The position numbers were made by a program, and so were the translations under genes. Positions 1 through 13,400 of a stretch of DNA of 39,576 nucleotides are shown here, piece by piece. Under the pieces are notes generated by a model. That model worked only from the letters and a program-made list of their open reading frames with translations, did not search any database and was not told the origin of the DNA. Location: contig NW_014578106.1 in assembly GCF_000485595.1 (NCBI RefSeq), positions 45,688 to 85,263 of the forward strand, written 5' to 3'. This stretch comes from Priapulus caudatus. Taxonomy: Eukaryota; Priapulida; Priapulimorpha; Priapulimorphida; Priapulidae. Numbering within the stretch: the first letter of the stretch is position 1; every line of letters begins with the position of its first letter.

Positions 1-1271
1 GTTTAATGTTCACTACTATATGAACACATATTTGTGGCTCAAGCATTTGCATCAGGCAGCTACATACACGCATAGACGTATATATAGTTTTGTAGTATGT
101 ACAGAAGTCTCCATTCACAATGCATGTGCAGGTGCCACTATGTTTGTCTGGCTAAATATGCAAGCTCAAACATATAACTGGAGTGTTATTACTGTCTATA
201 GCATTCACATCAAGTGTGTATATATCCATTTGAAAGTTTACATTTCAACAACAAAGGCCAGATGCCGAATGCATTGTATAAGAATGAGTCAATACCACAA
301 ATGGTTTTCTTTATATGGAGCGTGTTCACGTAAACACAAGCACAAGACCAGTGACGCGGTCCCCCCCCCCCGACCTACGAGCAGGCTGTGTGCAGTGTAT
401 TTATTTGCGTATCGTCTAGCGTCGCTTGATTTTCCCCCTCATTGCACAGCGCATAATTTTCGGAAAAACTGGTCAAACTTTTGCCGAGTTCTCTGCATTC
501 AAAGCATTCCACGTGGTCCATTGTGTGTGCGTAGTCGGCACGTGTGCGCAATGCTCTCTGTACGTGATATATACATCCGAGAAAAGAATGTTGCACTCAT
601 TCCTCTGGCACTTGATAATGTGGATCGCTGATGAAATCGGATCTGGCTTTGTCCGCATCAGACAAACCGACAACTGAACAAACTGCGAGCTGCACAACGG
701 AGCTGTCCGAGACATCTGCAAGCGTGCCCGATGTTTCCCTTGTACCCGTGTAATGTACATGTAGCAGAGAGAATGTGTTACACTAACACGCGCTATGATC
801 CACAGTGGCGGCACCTCCCCCTCCCCCACCCCCTCTCTCGCACTGCGGCACAGCGAGAAACGTGATAGTCGTAGCAACACCGTTAGCTGTTTGCAGATGT
901 CGCATTTAAATTTCTGCTGACGCTTTTGTGTGCGTCCGCTGCTATTCGGCAACAATGCGTCGCGGTTTGTGTGGACGCAAGGCAGTTTGTCAACCCAGGT
1001 GAAATTAGAGACCTCTGAAATGACAACAGCGCACTGCGCGCGTAGACATTCTAACGTTTAAACTGCCATCCACATCTGTATTTTCCTCCCCTATTGTGTC
1101 ACCGAAAGTTCGTCGGCGCCTGTTTGCATGTGTACGGGTTTCGATGCTGACGTTTGCACAGTACGTATAGACTAGCACAGGTAGCACAATGCTAGTGGCG
1201 ACCAGTTGTGGCCCCGTGCAGCAAAATGCGCGTACACCCTATGTAACGGTGCAATTAACGGTAATTAAGGT
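1..1271. other. No gene supported; expected 5' exons not found
   Basis: This stretch precedes the first recognised PRKCSH exon. I looked for the first LDLa repeat (VNDDYCDCKDGSDE-like) and a signal-peptide exon and saw neither. The reading frames here are short and have no coding character. A poly-C run lies at 361-371. It is most simply read as intron or upstream sequence. Confidence 0.5.
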
Positions 1272-1500
1272 GAGACTGCTAGAGAGGGAGAATAGTAGTG
1301 AAGGACTGGGAAAGTATGAGAGAAAAGGAGGAGGAGGAGGAAGAGGAAGCAGAGGTGTGAGTGAGTTGAAGAGGGTAGGAAGGTGGGGAAGAGAGGGCAC
1401 AAGGATGGAAGGAGGGCGTGAAAGAGAGAGCAAGAAAAATTAGCAAGAGAGGGGGAGAGAGAGTGAGACACAGAGAGGGAGTTGAGAGAGTATTGATACG
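1272..1500. repeat. GA-rich low-complexity tract
   Basis: Over 200 bases of purine-rich sequence (GAGAG, GGAGGA, GAAGAGG) on the + strand. It lies about 150 bases upstream of the first recognised exon. Open frames through it are composition artefacts. Confidence 0.8.
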
Positions 1501-1652
1501 AATAGTGGGAAGAGGGTTGTTGTGACTCAGCTCACTTGAAAGGCTGAAACTATCCATATATGCAGCTACGCGTGCATCACGCGTGCTCTCAGCACATGTA
1601 CAGGAAATACAAATATTTTTATATAATAAATATTTTCCTTCTGTGCTTTCAG

Positions 1653-1748
1653 GTACATCAGCGTGTCCCCATGGATTTTTCCATTGTACAAATGCGGGAT
1701 ACATACCTAAGTTTATACCTTCATCTCGTGTCAACGATGGAATTTGTG
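1653..1748 (+). CDS. PRKCSH: PRKCSH exon 1 in window (second LDLa-like repeat, first half)
   Basis: The acceptor is tgctttcag and the donor is gtatgt. The exon begins inside a split codon (phase 1 entry), so a 5' coding exon must precede it. It encodes [20 protein letters not shown] and then [11 protein letters not shown], closely matching the vertebrate second LDLa-like repeat. It exits in phase 1, splitting the Asp codon of the next DCC motif. Confidence 0.95.
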
Positions 1749-4700
1749 GTATGTCAAATATAAACGAAAGTCAACAGCTTAGTTGCTTTATGTGCTCATG
1801 CACCACAACATAACATGCATAGGTACTTTATTTATCTAAACGTGGCTTATTAAAAGATATTAAGTATCAAACTTTATCAATGTGCAAAACTAGCTGTGAT
1901 ACTCGGGATGTATATAATCAGGAGTTAATAAAGACAAACCAACAATAATAATATGACAAAACAATAATAATAAGACAAAACAACAATAATAATAACAACA
2001 ATAACCAACAACAATAATAATAATAAAGATAAACAAGACAAGGGGTTTGTCTTTATTAACTCCTGATATAATATAGATAATGTAGAGTAAGGTTGAAGAT
2101 ATATAGTTGCAGTGGTTGATGACTGATGTGGCTGAATTGTTTGGTTGATTTTCTGAGTTAATTTGTCGCTGATGCCATTTCAGATTGCTGTGATTTGAGT
2201 GATGAATATGATAGTCCTGCACGCTGCATAAATGACTGCAAGTACGTAGAATTTGTTGGCATTGCTGAGACATAGCTGCAGTACAATGGTGGCAATCAAA
2301 ACCAGCTATCTGTGCAGCATAACCTATATATCACATTCGTCACAAATTGCAATCCCGTTTATAAATGAGGCCATTTTTAGTGCAAGTTCTTTAGTTTTTG
2401 TTCTGTTGTGCATTCAGCAATTTGCTGCAACTTAGGACTCATCTAAGTTCAAAGTATTATTTATTTTTGTATTTTGTTTTTTTGAAAGCACTTTCAGTAA
2501 ATAATGGAATCTGTCGTGTAGTCACATTTGTCCTCATAAGAAGAAAGAAAACATTGTTTTTACATTTTGTTGATTTTGAGCCTTTTTAAGAAAATGACGA
2601 AAACCTGATTGTAGTTGTAGCAATTGCCATAAAGGAAACTGTTTACAGCATCGGCTCATGCATTGCATAGTACTGAATATTGTTATCGTGATGGCATAAT
2701 GTACAGAGAACTGGGAGGTCATCGGATAAGAGAGCAAAAGGAAAAGCTAGAGCAGATCCAAAAAGGCTTTGAGACAAGGCAACTTCTGGCAAAGGAGGGC
2801 ACGGAAAAGAAGAAAGAGCATGAGGTGGGTTTGTGTAGTAGTATTGCACATGTATGGTTTGTTCACACTATCAGGTGGATCAGACATAGTTTACATAACT
2901 AGTATATTAATTGTTGACACAGATTAGTGCCTACTAGGTAAATATATACCCTGTCTACTATGAGAATTTCTCTACTAGCAGAATTGGTGCTCCATCCGCT
3001 AGTATCCAATGATATTCTCCAGAGATGCAAGTCTCTGCAGATAGGATTGGGTACCTCTCCCAGAATGGCAAGATGCTTCATTTGCAGCTTTTCTTGTAGT
3101 ACCACTTCTGTTATTATAATTTTTATTGCTACTATTATTATTGTTGTTGTTGGTCTTGTTGATTTTGTTGCTGTTGTTGTTATCTCATTATTAATGAAGA
3201 AATATTTTCTTCTGCAGGAGAAACTTGAGCAGTTGCAACAGGAGTTGCAGGAGCTGGAAGTAAAAAAACGTGAGCTAGAAGGTGAGTTAAGTTTGTGCGT
3301 TTGATAATATCAGGAGCACATAAATTAGATCTCTAATTCTTATCTAATTCATGTACTCCTGATAATATGGCGAAATATTATTACATACACTGATGCAATT
3401 GTCTACATGTTTGTCATGAACTTGGCAGTTTTAGCGTTGCGTTTTTCATTGTAGAAGTTAGTAACTGAAACTCGTTCTAGTTTCTAAGGAACGTTTTGCC
3501 CACTTCAGGTCTATCTGTAATGTTGTAATTTGTAATTTGCAATGTAATTTGTAATATAGTAGCAATTATAGTCTCTTGCTTACAAGTTGCTCATATTTTA
3601 TTAAGGTTGTGCTCATTTTTAATTTGATAAGCTTAATTTCCTTCTATTTCCTATTTTGTCCTTTCACGTGTTGTACAAGTTGTTTACGTACATCTTTTTA
3701 CTTGCAGTGGTGAAAAAAGCTGCAGAAGAGCCAGAGAAACAAGCAAAGGAAGCACACGAAAAAAATTGGCAAGGTGAGTGATCAATCAAAGTGTGGAATG
3801 TTGTTACTATATCTGTGCAGAATTATTATTTTTTCTCTCTTATTCCATTCTTCCATTACCAAACCATACAGTCAAATTGCTTTCAAGTGTGAGAGGCTTA
3901 CATGAGTTGCAGTAACAGACAAGTGAATCCTATCTATGGATATAAGTGTCTTCCTCTTTTCATATGTAAGAAGGATCCTTCAACTGTTCCATCTACTACC
4001 ATCTCATCAGTTACACCGCATGGTAATGGAATTTTCCCTGCACTAACTATTGCAATGCTTAGCCTATTGAGTTTGATTTCTGGTGTGCACCCTTTCTAAC
4101 AGTAAGGTCAGTAGCATAGTTCAGTGAAACGCTCGTGTGTGGGTACACTGGCGGACCTTGTCAGGAATACTGTCGAAGCAAACATTCTCAACTTACACGA
4201 TGTATGACCAGAGAAAGTGACACGTGGTGCAGGACTGCACGACTGTTGTATCTTGCCACAGCAGGCTCTGGGAGAAAGTCCACACACTTGATGTCATATC
4301 TTGTGCACAAACAAGCACAACAACGAGAGAAACAAGGGTAGTGTTACTATGAGAACTGGTGGTCGGCTAGCGTATCTCATTCTGTTGGTGTGTGTGAACT
4401 GGGTTAACGAAACTATGGTTGCATCATAGCGCTGGCATACTGAGCTTGGTAAGGGCAACATGCAGAAAGCAATGTATCCAACAGCTATAACATTCGTGTT
4501 GCTTAAGACTGTCTGGTGCAGTGCTCCAAATATTCTTTCTCTTGTGATTTAGAATAAGTTTAAAACATGCACAGTAATTCGATTTTGTATAGAAACTCAC
4601 ACAACTTGATATAATTGAACATTGCATCTGTTGTCACGTTTTAAACCTATTTCGTCGGCGAAATTAATTTTATATCTGCTGCCGTGTGCAGACGTACGAT

Positions 4701-7700
4701 TAGATAATGCATACTTTCAAGAATGCAATCACAAATCACAGCGTAGGGCCCAAGAGTGGTACATTCGTCTCTGAGGACCCCACACCTTGATGCCCGTGCA
4801 ATATTATAGCTACATCACTGTAATGGGCACGATATCTATGCTGGCATCAGTGCGCTTATCGGCTATCTATCCTGTCCAGTCGGTACATGTACATGTGCAT
4901 GGTGTGCCAGCTAGCGTGGCCGTATCGGGGCCCTGATCTGTCATTGCTGGTGGTCCGCGTGTCAGCTATAGGAGCTTGGCGGCAGGATGCTCTTAGCTAG
5001 AAAAACAGAGACAGACACAAAACAAACGTTGGTTACTGTTGCCATGCCGACAGACGGAAGGGCGCGGTAACTGCTGCTAAACAACAACAACAAGCATGTG
5101 TACGAATATCACTATATATTTTCTAACTATTTCAAACGTTCCACCGTAAAGAGAATACACCTATATTGTACAAATATAAACGTGATACAAGGGTGTTTTT
5201 AAAGTTAAAATTATAGTGCTTCAAACAAACAAGATATATATATATATATATACTATATATGTACACAAATTCAAAAAATAGGTAAAGGGTGTTTAAATTT
5301 TAATCTATTTTTACTTCTTATATATATATAATACTAATAATAGAAGAAGTAGATAATGACTAGGCAGGACGCAAAGAGTTCTTCCCTATTATGCTAATCT
5401 TGATATGAGAGAGAGAGTATGATATATAGACTATATACATTTATTTATTTATTTATTTATTTATTTATTATAATTTATCACGCACATGCACACAGGTACG
5501 CAATGCGACGCATGCGTCCGCTCACATAAGCCATCACGCAGCACAACACACATACAATCACAGCACACACACGAGCAGCGAGAGACATCACACATCACAC
5601 ACACACACACACACCCACACACACACCACCACCACAACACGCAGCACACATCCGATAGTCAACTTGATGGATTTAATACTAAATTGTATAAAACATTTTA
5701 TCAGCATCACACACGTGCACGCACGCACACACACATTAATACAAATAATCGCTGTGTGAATCCTATCTCACCCGAGCATGATTTGACAGTTTGGCAGGCT
5801 CGTTGGAGTCGGTGAATGTGGCAGTCGTGTTGTCTCAGGCAGCGTATATGTGCCATGGTTCGGCCGTTTTGTTGTGCCTGCATGCGTATGTCAGCTTCAA
5901 TAGAATATAAGCCGCACCCTGCTGTAGTGTGTGTGTGTACACAACCTTAGATGACATACTGCATCTGTACGTTGTCCACTGTATAAGTGATCTAAAATAG
6001 TACTTAAGATACTACGCTGCCTCCCCCTTGCGCGTACACAGGCACACGCAGGCATGCACATCTTCTGGTCTTCACGTGTTCTTCCATAAAGCTTGTCAAC
6101 CCATTCCTTACGTGAACATAAGCACGTTGCTTGCGTTCTCTACAGGAAAACATTACACCATCCACTACATTAGTAGGAGGCAGACCTAGCAGCGCTTGTC
6201 ATGCAAAATGCATTTACCGCTGTTAGCCAAATCTACTATTCTCTTCCAGAGCAAAAGAAACAAAAAGCAGATGCGCTGAACAAAGCTGGAGCAGAAGCTG
6301 CTTTCCCAGTACTAGACGTCGACGGGGATGGCATGTAGGTTGCTCACGCACCCATTCACAATGCTTCTCCTGTCGTTTCTTTAATTGTCGATATATAATA
6401 AATACTGGACACTGATGCTGTGAGTTATACCCGTATAATAGCTGCGTAACGGATGAATGTGGTTAAAACACTATTCGATACTCGTAACAGCATGTGAACA
6501 TGGTGTTAAATAAGGTGTTGTCCATTCTCCCTCGATGTTACATATTATAAGCATTCGAGACTGCCCTGTCGAAAGGTGGGGGGGTTGTGGTTGGATTTTT
6601 GTAGCATATGTACGCTTGATGCTTTCACTTTCAGCATAACTCCAGAGGAGCTTATGGTTCGCACAGAATTTGATATGAATGATGATGGTGTGATCACCGA
6701 GGAAGAGTTGAAGGTAAGCTATTCCTCTAAGTGTCAGTGGATAATGCCGGCTGTATACTCAGTCAAGTTAGATAGACTCTGACACTATCTAATTGTATTA
6801 TGAGCTATATCATTATTATAATTATTTTTGTTGTTGTTGTTGTTGTTGTTGTTGTTTTTTCTTATTATTATTACCAGTAGTAGCAGTATTAACAATAATT
6901 TAATATTATTCCTTTTATACTGTACAATATTGTTGTGGCCATCATAGTGACTTACTAGTGTGTTCGTAAACTTATCATTGTTTTTTCCCAATGTCAGACA
7001 AGATTTGGCGATGAAGGTCTCATGGATTGGGACCTGGAAACGTTCACAGAAACCATGTGGTACAAGCTCAAGTACATATACCAGCACCCTAAGGTGAGCC
7101 GTGAAGCCTTACAGTTAGAGTGCATTGACGCGATCCTGTGATGTAGATTCACCATCGTCTGTAGCATAAGAAGATATCTGCGATGTGTCTGTTGGTAGCG
7201 TTGCGCGCAACGCAGAGCAGCGCATTAATACTGAGTTTGTTTCCGTGAAGGATGAGGAAGCCGAGGTTGCCGACGACAACGACAAGGAGCCTGAGCCTTT
7301 TTCCCCGCCATCTCCCTCCGTGGACGTAACCGAGGGTGACGGTGATGGCAGTGAACACGCTCTCGATGAGGTATTGGAGGAGACTGATCGAAATGGGAGT
7401 GGTGGAGGGGGGCAGTTGGGGTGTTGCACCAGCTTGGGGGATGTAGTTGTCGATTGTAGGGTGTAGGGATTTAATTAGTGAATAGAGAGTGAGAGAGATA
7501 TATATATATAGTAAATTTTATGCTGCACAATGTCATACTCTAAGCAGATCCTAAGTCTCGTCATCTAAGAAGCAGAAACGTATATTGTTTTTGAGATAAT
7601 TTGTATTAATTTCTTTATTTGCCAAATAGATCAGTAAAATATATTTAATTAGTACAAATTTTACCCTATTTATAGGCTATTGTGATTGCATATATATATA

Positions 7701-10247
7701 TATATCTTCAGATTCTGGCCCATTTTCGTGTTTTGTGCTAAAGACGTTTTAGGTTATTGCTCTGAACTCTGATTGGTCACCAGGTGGTATTGAGAGAACC
7801 ATGGTCCTGCTATGCCTCCACAACCTAGAAGTGTACTACATTTCTGTTATGAGCTGTAGCAGCTTTCTGGGTGCGTCCTACTCTCACCACCCGAATTCAT
7901 AACTTTTTCCCGACTAGTGTTAACGTAGAGGATGCATGCAGCTCGCTGCGAAACATCTGTAGCGACGGTCGAAGGCGGCGTCGTCACACGCCGAGTGGCT
8001 TCAGTCTCCTGCTTCCGCCGAATCTCGCCGACTGCTTTTTTCCCGTCAACGAGTTACTGCGCAGGCGGCATCGCGGCGAGTCACGTGTGGTCGCCCCGGA
8101 GAAGCCTTTGCTTGCGCGAACGCCTCTGTTGCCTCAGAAAATATTATCGTTACGTTGAGTAGCGCACTGCAACAAGTCGCCGAGGCAGTCGGCGTTCGCG
8201 TTAGAGATCGCCTCGATAAAGACGGCGAGATGAGACTCTTAAAATGTCTGGAATCTAGAGCAACTGTTAACGAATATGTGTTCGTCTGTTTGTGTTGCCA
8301 TCCGGTTTAGCAACAGCGGTCCGAAGAACAGCACGTAGCTAAGAGTTAGTACGTCTGCTGCGCTCAGGAATAGCTACACGCTACCGTGAATATGTGCACG
8401 TCGGCATTTCTAATCACAACAAAAATCCGCACGTAAAGTAGTATGTAATGAAATTCTAACATGCGTGTCATCCGTTTAGCCTAGCAAAAAGTTCTGATAA
8501 GTCATATCACGGCATATCGTGGCAACTCCCACGGTCCTTCTCCTGCCACTGGTTACAATAGTTTTGCTCACTTTTGTAACATCGAAGTTATTGGAATGCA
8601 CTGGCCTTGACATGGCCACATCTCCCATTTCCAGCCGGGTGTTGATTCTGAGTTGATATGCAATTTGCCAACACGTGAGTGACACCATGAAATGAGGCTA
8701 TTAGTTAGCAAAAACTTGTTGTTAAAATCTGTATCATGTTGGTATGGTTTGTTGAGCTCGTGGAGAGTACGCCAAGACAAACACGCACAGGATATGTGCT
8801 TCGTAATAACGAAGGGCAAGAAAATGAATATCGGCTGTTCAGCTAGCTTGTGATATCATTTATTTATAATGGCCACAAGCTTCTCCTCCCATCTACGGTC
8901 TTAACACTGTGGCGCTATTCCACGCCTTTTCACTCCCTCCTACCCATGCTTGTCTTTACCCAGAAATGCAGGTGTATTATTTTGCACACTGCTCCGAAAT
9001 ACAAACTCTATTGAGCCTATTAAGTCTCGCTACCTTAAATCCCAATGCGGGTAAAAAACGTAATGAACACTGGAAGTTTCCTGGCGAGAGAAAAAAGTCA
9101 ATTTGCACATTCCTGCGACGTGAACTTCTCGCGAATGTTGATGAAGGCGCATTTTAGGACGCTCATGTGTAGCTGGTTAACTTGCGCCGCGACCCCTACC
9201 ACGCGTTGAAATAACATTTGTCGAACATGCGCCCATATATGAGTAACAATTTCCATGTATCGGCAATCCGGGGCCCAAATAGTACCACATGAGGCCTATA
9301 ACTTGATACTTGATGGCAAGGAAGCTTGCCGAGATTTTGCAGACTCCCCTCTGCTCACTGTTGACTTTTCACCACTGCAATATGGAAACAGGATGGCAGC
9401 ATTTTTGGACAGAAAGCTGGTTTTGCTTATGGTGTAATAGGTAGAGGAGATGGGGAGGTGCGTGTCGTACTCCAGAGATGGTCAAAAAGGTCATGGTCGA
9501 ATGTATATATATCCGGTGAGAGAGAGAAAACGATTGAAGGTGAAACTGGCGGTGTTGTTGTTTTTGGCCATATTCCTGTGTCCAGTGGTTCCGTACTGGA
9601 CACATTGTGTTCACAACTTCCACATTGTGTTCGTTACTATTTTTGTAGGAGGAGGATGAGGATGATGATGATGACGATGACGACGACTTTTTGGAGGGAG
9701 AAGATGACGATGAGGATGCCGGTGATATGGATGATGATAAGGATGGTGCAAAAGATAAGATGCCTGAATATGAGACGGAAACAAAGAGATTAATCCAGGG
9801 TAATATGGATGTCCATTATTAAGACATGAAGTCCAGGTTAAATGCAAATAAAATAAGCAAAAGCAGAGTCTCAGTGTGTGTGTGTGTTAGAATATTGTTT
9901 TTGCTTTTTAAATATTACTTTTGTGACCTTTACAAGCTCAGTGGTATAGATGAAATTTTATATTTCTATGTTATGCCATCTAACTGTTTCTAGTCCCAGA
10001 TAACAGGACTATTTAATGTTTGTTTTTTGGCTGTAGAAGATGATATACTGTAGAGAGTACTGAAGGGTGGGACCCTATAATAGATGAGGAATCTTATTTC
10101 TTTGTACCTTCTATAAATATTTAGAATTCTAGTATTTGGCTAATATGGATTGATTAATAATTCACATATACGTATATGTACACATATGTGTAATGTGTAT
10201 TCTTATGCACACACACACACACGCACACACGCACGCACGCACAGGCA

Positions 10248-10322
<75 letters not shown>

Positions 10323-10356
10323 NNNNNNNNNNACACACACACACACACACACACAC

Positions 10357-10435
<79 letters not shown>

Positions 10436-13400
10436 ACACACACACATATACACACACACGCACGTATATATATTTTACCATCTGGCTGTGTATCAGTTTG
10501 AAGTACTAAGACGGTCGATATTAAATTTTTTCGAGATAAGGAGTATCCCGGTAAACGTGTGTTGTGTTATAGTAATGATGGCATGATGTGCTTTTCGCAG
10601 TTGCCAACGATGCGAGGAACGCATACGAGGAGGCGCAGCAGCAACATCAAACCATGGCAGATGAAATCAAGTGAGTCCTTCTGCGATCGTTTTCTTCGTG
10701 TTATCGTGGCATGTGAGCTAAAGAACACGTGCCACGTGATATCACCTCTCTAATCTTTGTTATAGTCTCTAGTACATAGCACTAGCATCTACAGTGCAAG
10801 TTGAATGCAGAGCTAAAGCAGACCCTTATTGTGATTGAAAAGTGCATACATATGGCTGATTCACACTACATTGCTCTCTCTTTGTGACAGTAGAGAAGCA
10901 AAATAAATAATAAAAATGCAGCAGATTTATTGATGAATATTCTCCAGTTTCCAACTAGTTAATATGTGCGCTCATTATACCTCTAACTATTGCTCCAAAT
11001 GTTACAATTCTGTTGCTTTATTGGATTTTGTCACTGATGCCCATTTTTGAGTTATTGCTGTTTATTGGTGCAGCAGCAGGGCTTAATTTTCTCTAATGTT
11101 TTAGTTGCTGCTAGTTGAGTGCCGCAGCATTTGTGTTATAATAAAGCATTTCCTCACTTTGTGCTTACAGAAATCTAGAGAGGTACACGAAAAACTACTA
11201 TGGCCAGGAGAACGAGTTCCTGCAATTGGATAAGCAGTGCTTTGAATACACCGAGAGGGAGTATATCTACAAGCTCTGCTTATACGATAAGGTGTCACAG
11301 AGGCCAAAGGCTGGAGGTGGTGAGACAAGCCTAGGGTAAGCATGGATACCTTCACTGTACACGTCCATGCTTTTGCGTTCTCATGCTTTCCGTGGTTTTC
11401 TTGAAATGCTCATGACATTTACGTGATGCGTGTGTGAGAAAGTGTAGGTTTTATTCATGCTTATATATCCTTTCAAACCCATATTTTTATAAGGAGGCAG
11501 AGGTGCATGTGATCAGTATGAGTAGAGAAACTTTAAGTGACTAGGTTGCTCATACTTGGTTTGCTTAGATCCTGTTCCAGTATAGAATCTGTGTCCGATT
11601 GGTTTTCATGCTTAAAATGTTCAAGAAATGATACAATGAATATAAAGGTAGTTGCTAGAGCTATCCCATACTTGCAAAAGGATTCACTTATTGTCAATTT
11701 GGTTAAATATTGCAAGGGAACTGGAGAACTAGGGAAATAAAGAACTAGCATAACTGCTGAAATACCACTAGAGCCACCTGTAGGCAATTCTAATGAATCT
11801 AGGAATGTGCTATTTAAAGCATAACATCATTGAGTAATTTATATCGTCTCTTAATTGCGAATGAAGCTTAAACAGCACTGGTGACTTATATTGACTGTAC
11901 ATTTTTCGATTCATTGTCATATTCGATGCTATTGTCAGTAATTTCGGAAAGGCACGACATTTACGAACGTATAACCTTTGCATATTTTGTATGGTATTTT
12001 TTAGACAACACATTAAGTGTCACTGGCAATGTTAAACTGTATCCAGTCAACAGTTAACCTTTCTTGCAGAGTCTGGGACAAATGGCTTGGCACAGAAGAC
12101 AATGAGTTTGATCAAATGAGCTTCTCAGATGGTGTTCAATGTTGGAATGGCCCAAAGCGGTCAGCCAAGGTGAGCTAACATAAAAAAACATCTCATTGCC
12201 TGCTTCTAGCAAGAGTCCATTAGATCCCAGATGCCATCTAACCTACCTTGCCCTTCTATTCAGCCAGCCAGCCTGAATATAAATTTTAAGCACGCAGAGC
12301 ACAGGTTACTTGCATTACTTAATGGCCTGTTCTAATAAGCTTTATATTCGGAGCAATTGGCTTTATTATGTGACCACTGCATCTCCTGCCCATACTGCAC
12401 ACACTTCCTGAATGAGCGTAAAGAATTGTACTTCGATTCCCGTAAACTTGAGTTCGATATTAGCATGGAAGCATGCAGACTCCTATATCCACGATTTTAC
12501 ACAAATAATTATTGTGCACTATGCAAGTCGTGGGGCCACAATCAGTCGTGTGCGTGCGTGCGTGCGTGCGTGCTTTCTTGCACGTGTGTTTACACGAGCT
12601 TGAATCTATACGTGTGTGCGTTCACGTGTGTGTTTGCACGTGTGTGCGTACAAGCAAGGTGCGTGTGCTTGGGTGTGTGTATGTGTACGTGAGTGACGTG
12701 TGTGTGGTTATATGGTGTGTCTGGCGTGTAGGTCATGTGCATTAGCGTGTGCACATCACTCGTGTGTGTGTATGCGTGTGGCGTGAATAGAAGTCTGGTG
12801 AATGTACACCTGGCATTTGACGAGGCATGCAGCAACCCAGCCTTCACCTATCCTGTGGGGAATCTACGCTAGCTTCATATGTACGCGCGAACGATGGTTT
12901 TAGTAAATGTTTTTGAAGCTGCACAAATCCTACGGATTTTTAAATTCTAAAGCAGTCCGCAGTCGTTACACAGAAAGAATTGCTAAAAGCCCCCGCCACA
13001 TTCTGGCTGCAGTGCGAGTTTGACACGGTTAATGCCAGGAATCTTGCTCACATCCCTCCGTCCCCGATGTCATTTCTGCCATGTCATTCCATGTCATGAT
13101 TCTATTGATAGAAAGACAGAGAGAAACACTTCAGTGAGTTTATGCACAGTGGCGTGCGTGCGGTGAGATTGTGTGTTGCAGAGGAGCATTTGAACGGCAT
13201 TTACATGGAATTATTAGGCAACATAGAAAATATAAACATGGTGACTTTTGGTAGTGAATACAATTCGTGTTGATTTACCTATCATCACATTATAGAAACA
13301 GCCCAAGCGCCCATGGTTATCTAATGCTTGTCCATAAATCACACAAATAGTCTCTGCTAACTAAATACTATTTTGAACGCATTATCGAGAGCGCACTCGA

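Larger units (their letters stand above)
3774..6249 (+). other. 2.5 kb PRKCSH intron, no gene supported
   Basis: Between exons 5 and 6. It holds simple repeats: (AT)n at 5233-5252, (ATTT)n at 5439-5469 and CA-rich DNA at 5589-5627. The rest is unremarkable. Small open frames at 3902-4099, 4135-4341 and 5486-5815 lack coding signs. Confidence 0.75.

Noticed and set aside
9255-9437. Plus-strand frame [20 protein letters not shown] in a PRKCSH intron
   Set aside because: Short, lacks splice borders that fit the phase of its neighbours, and matches nothing in the glucosidase II beta family.
10150-10509. Frames of alternating His-Thr and Cys-Val
   Set aside because: They are translations of the (CA)n microsatellite and run across a gap.
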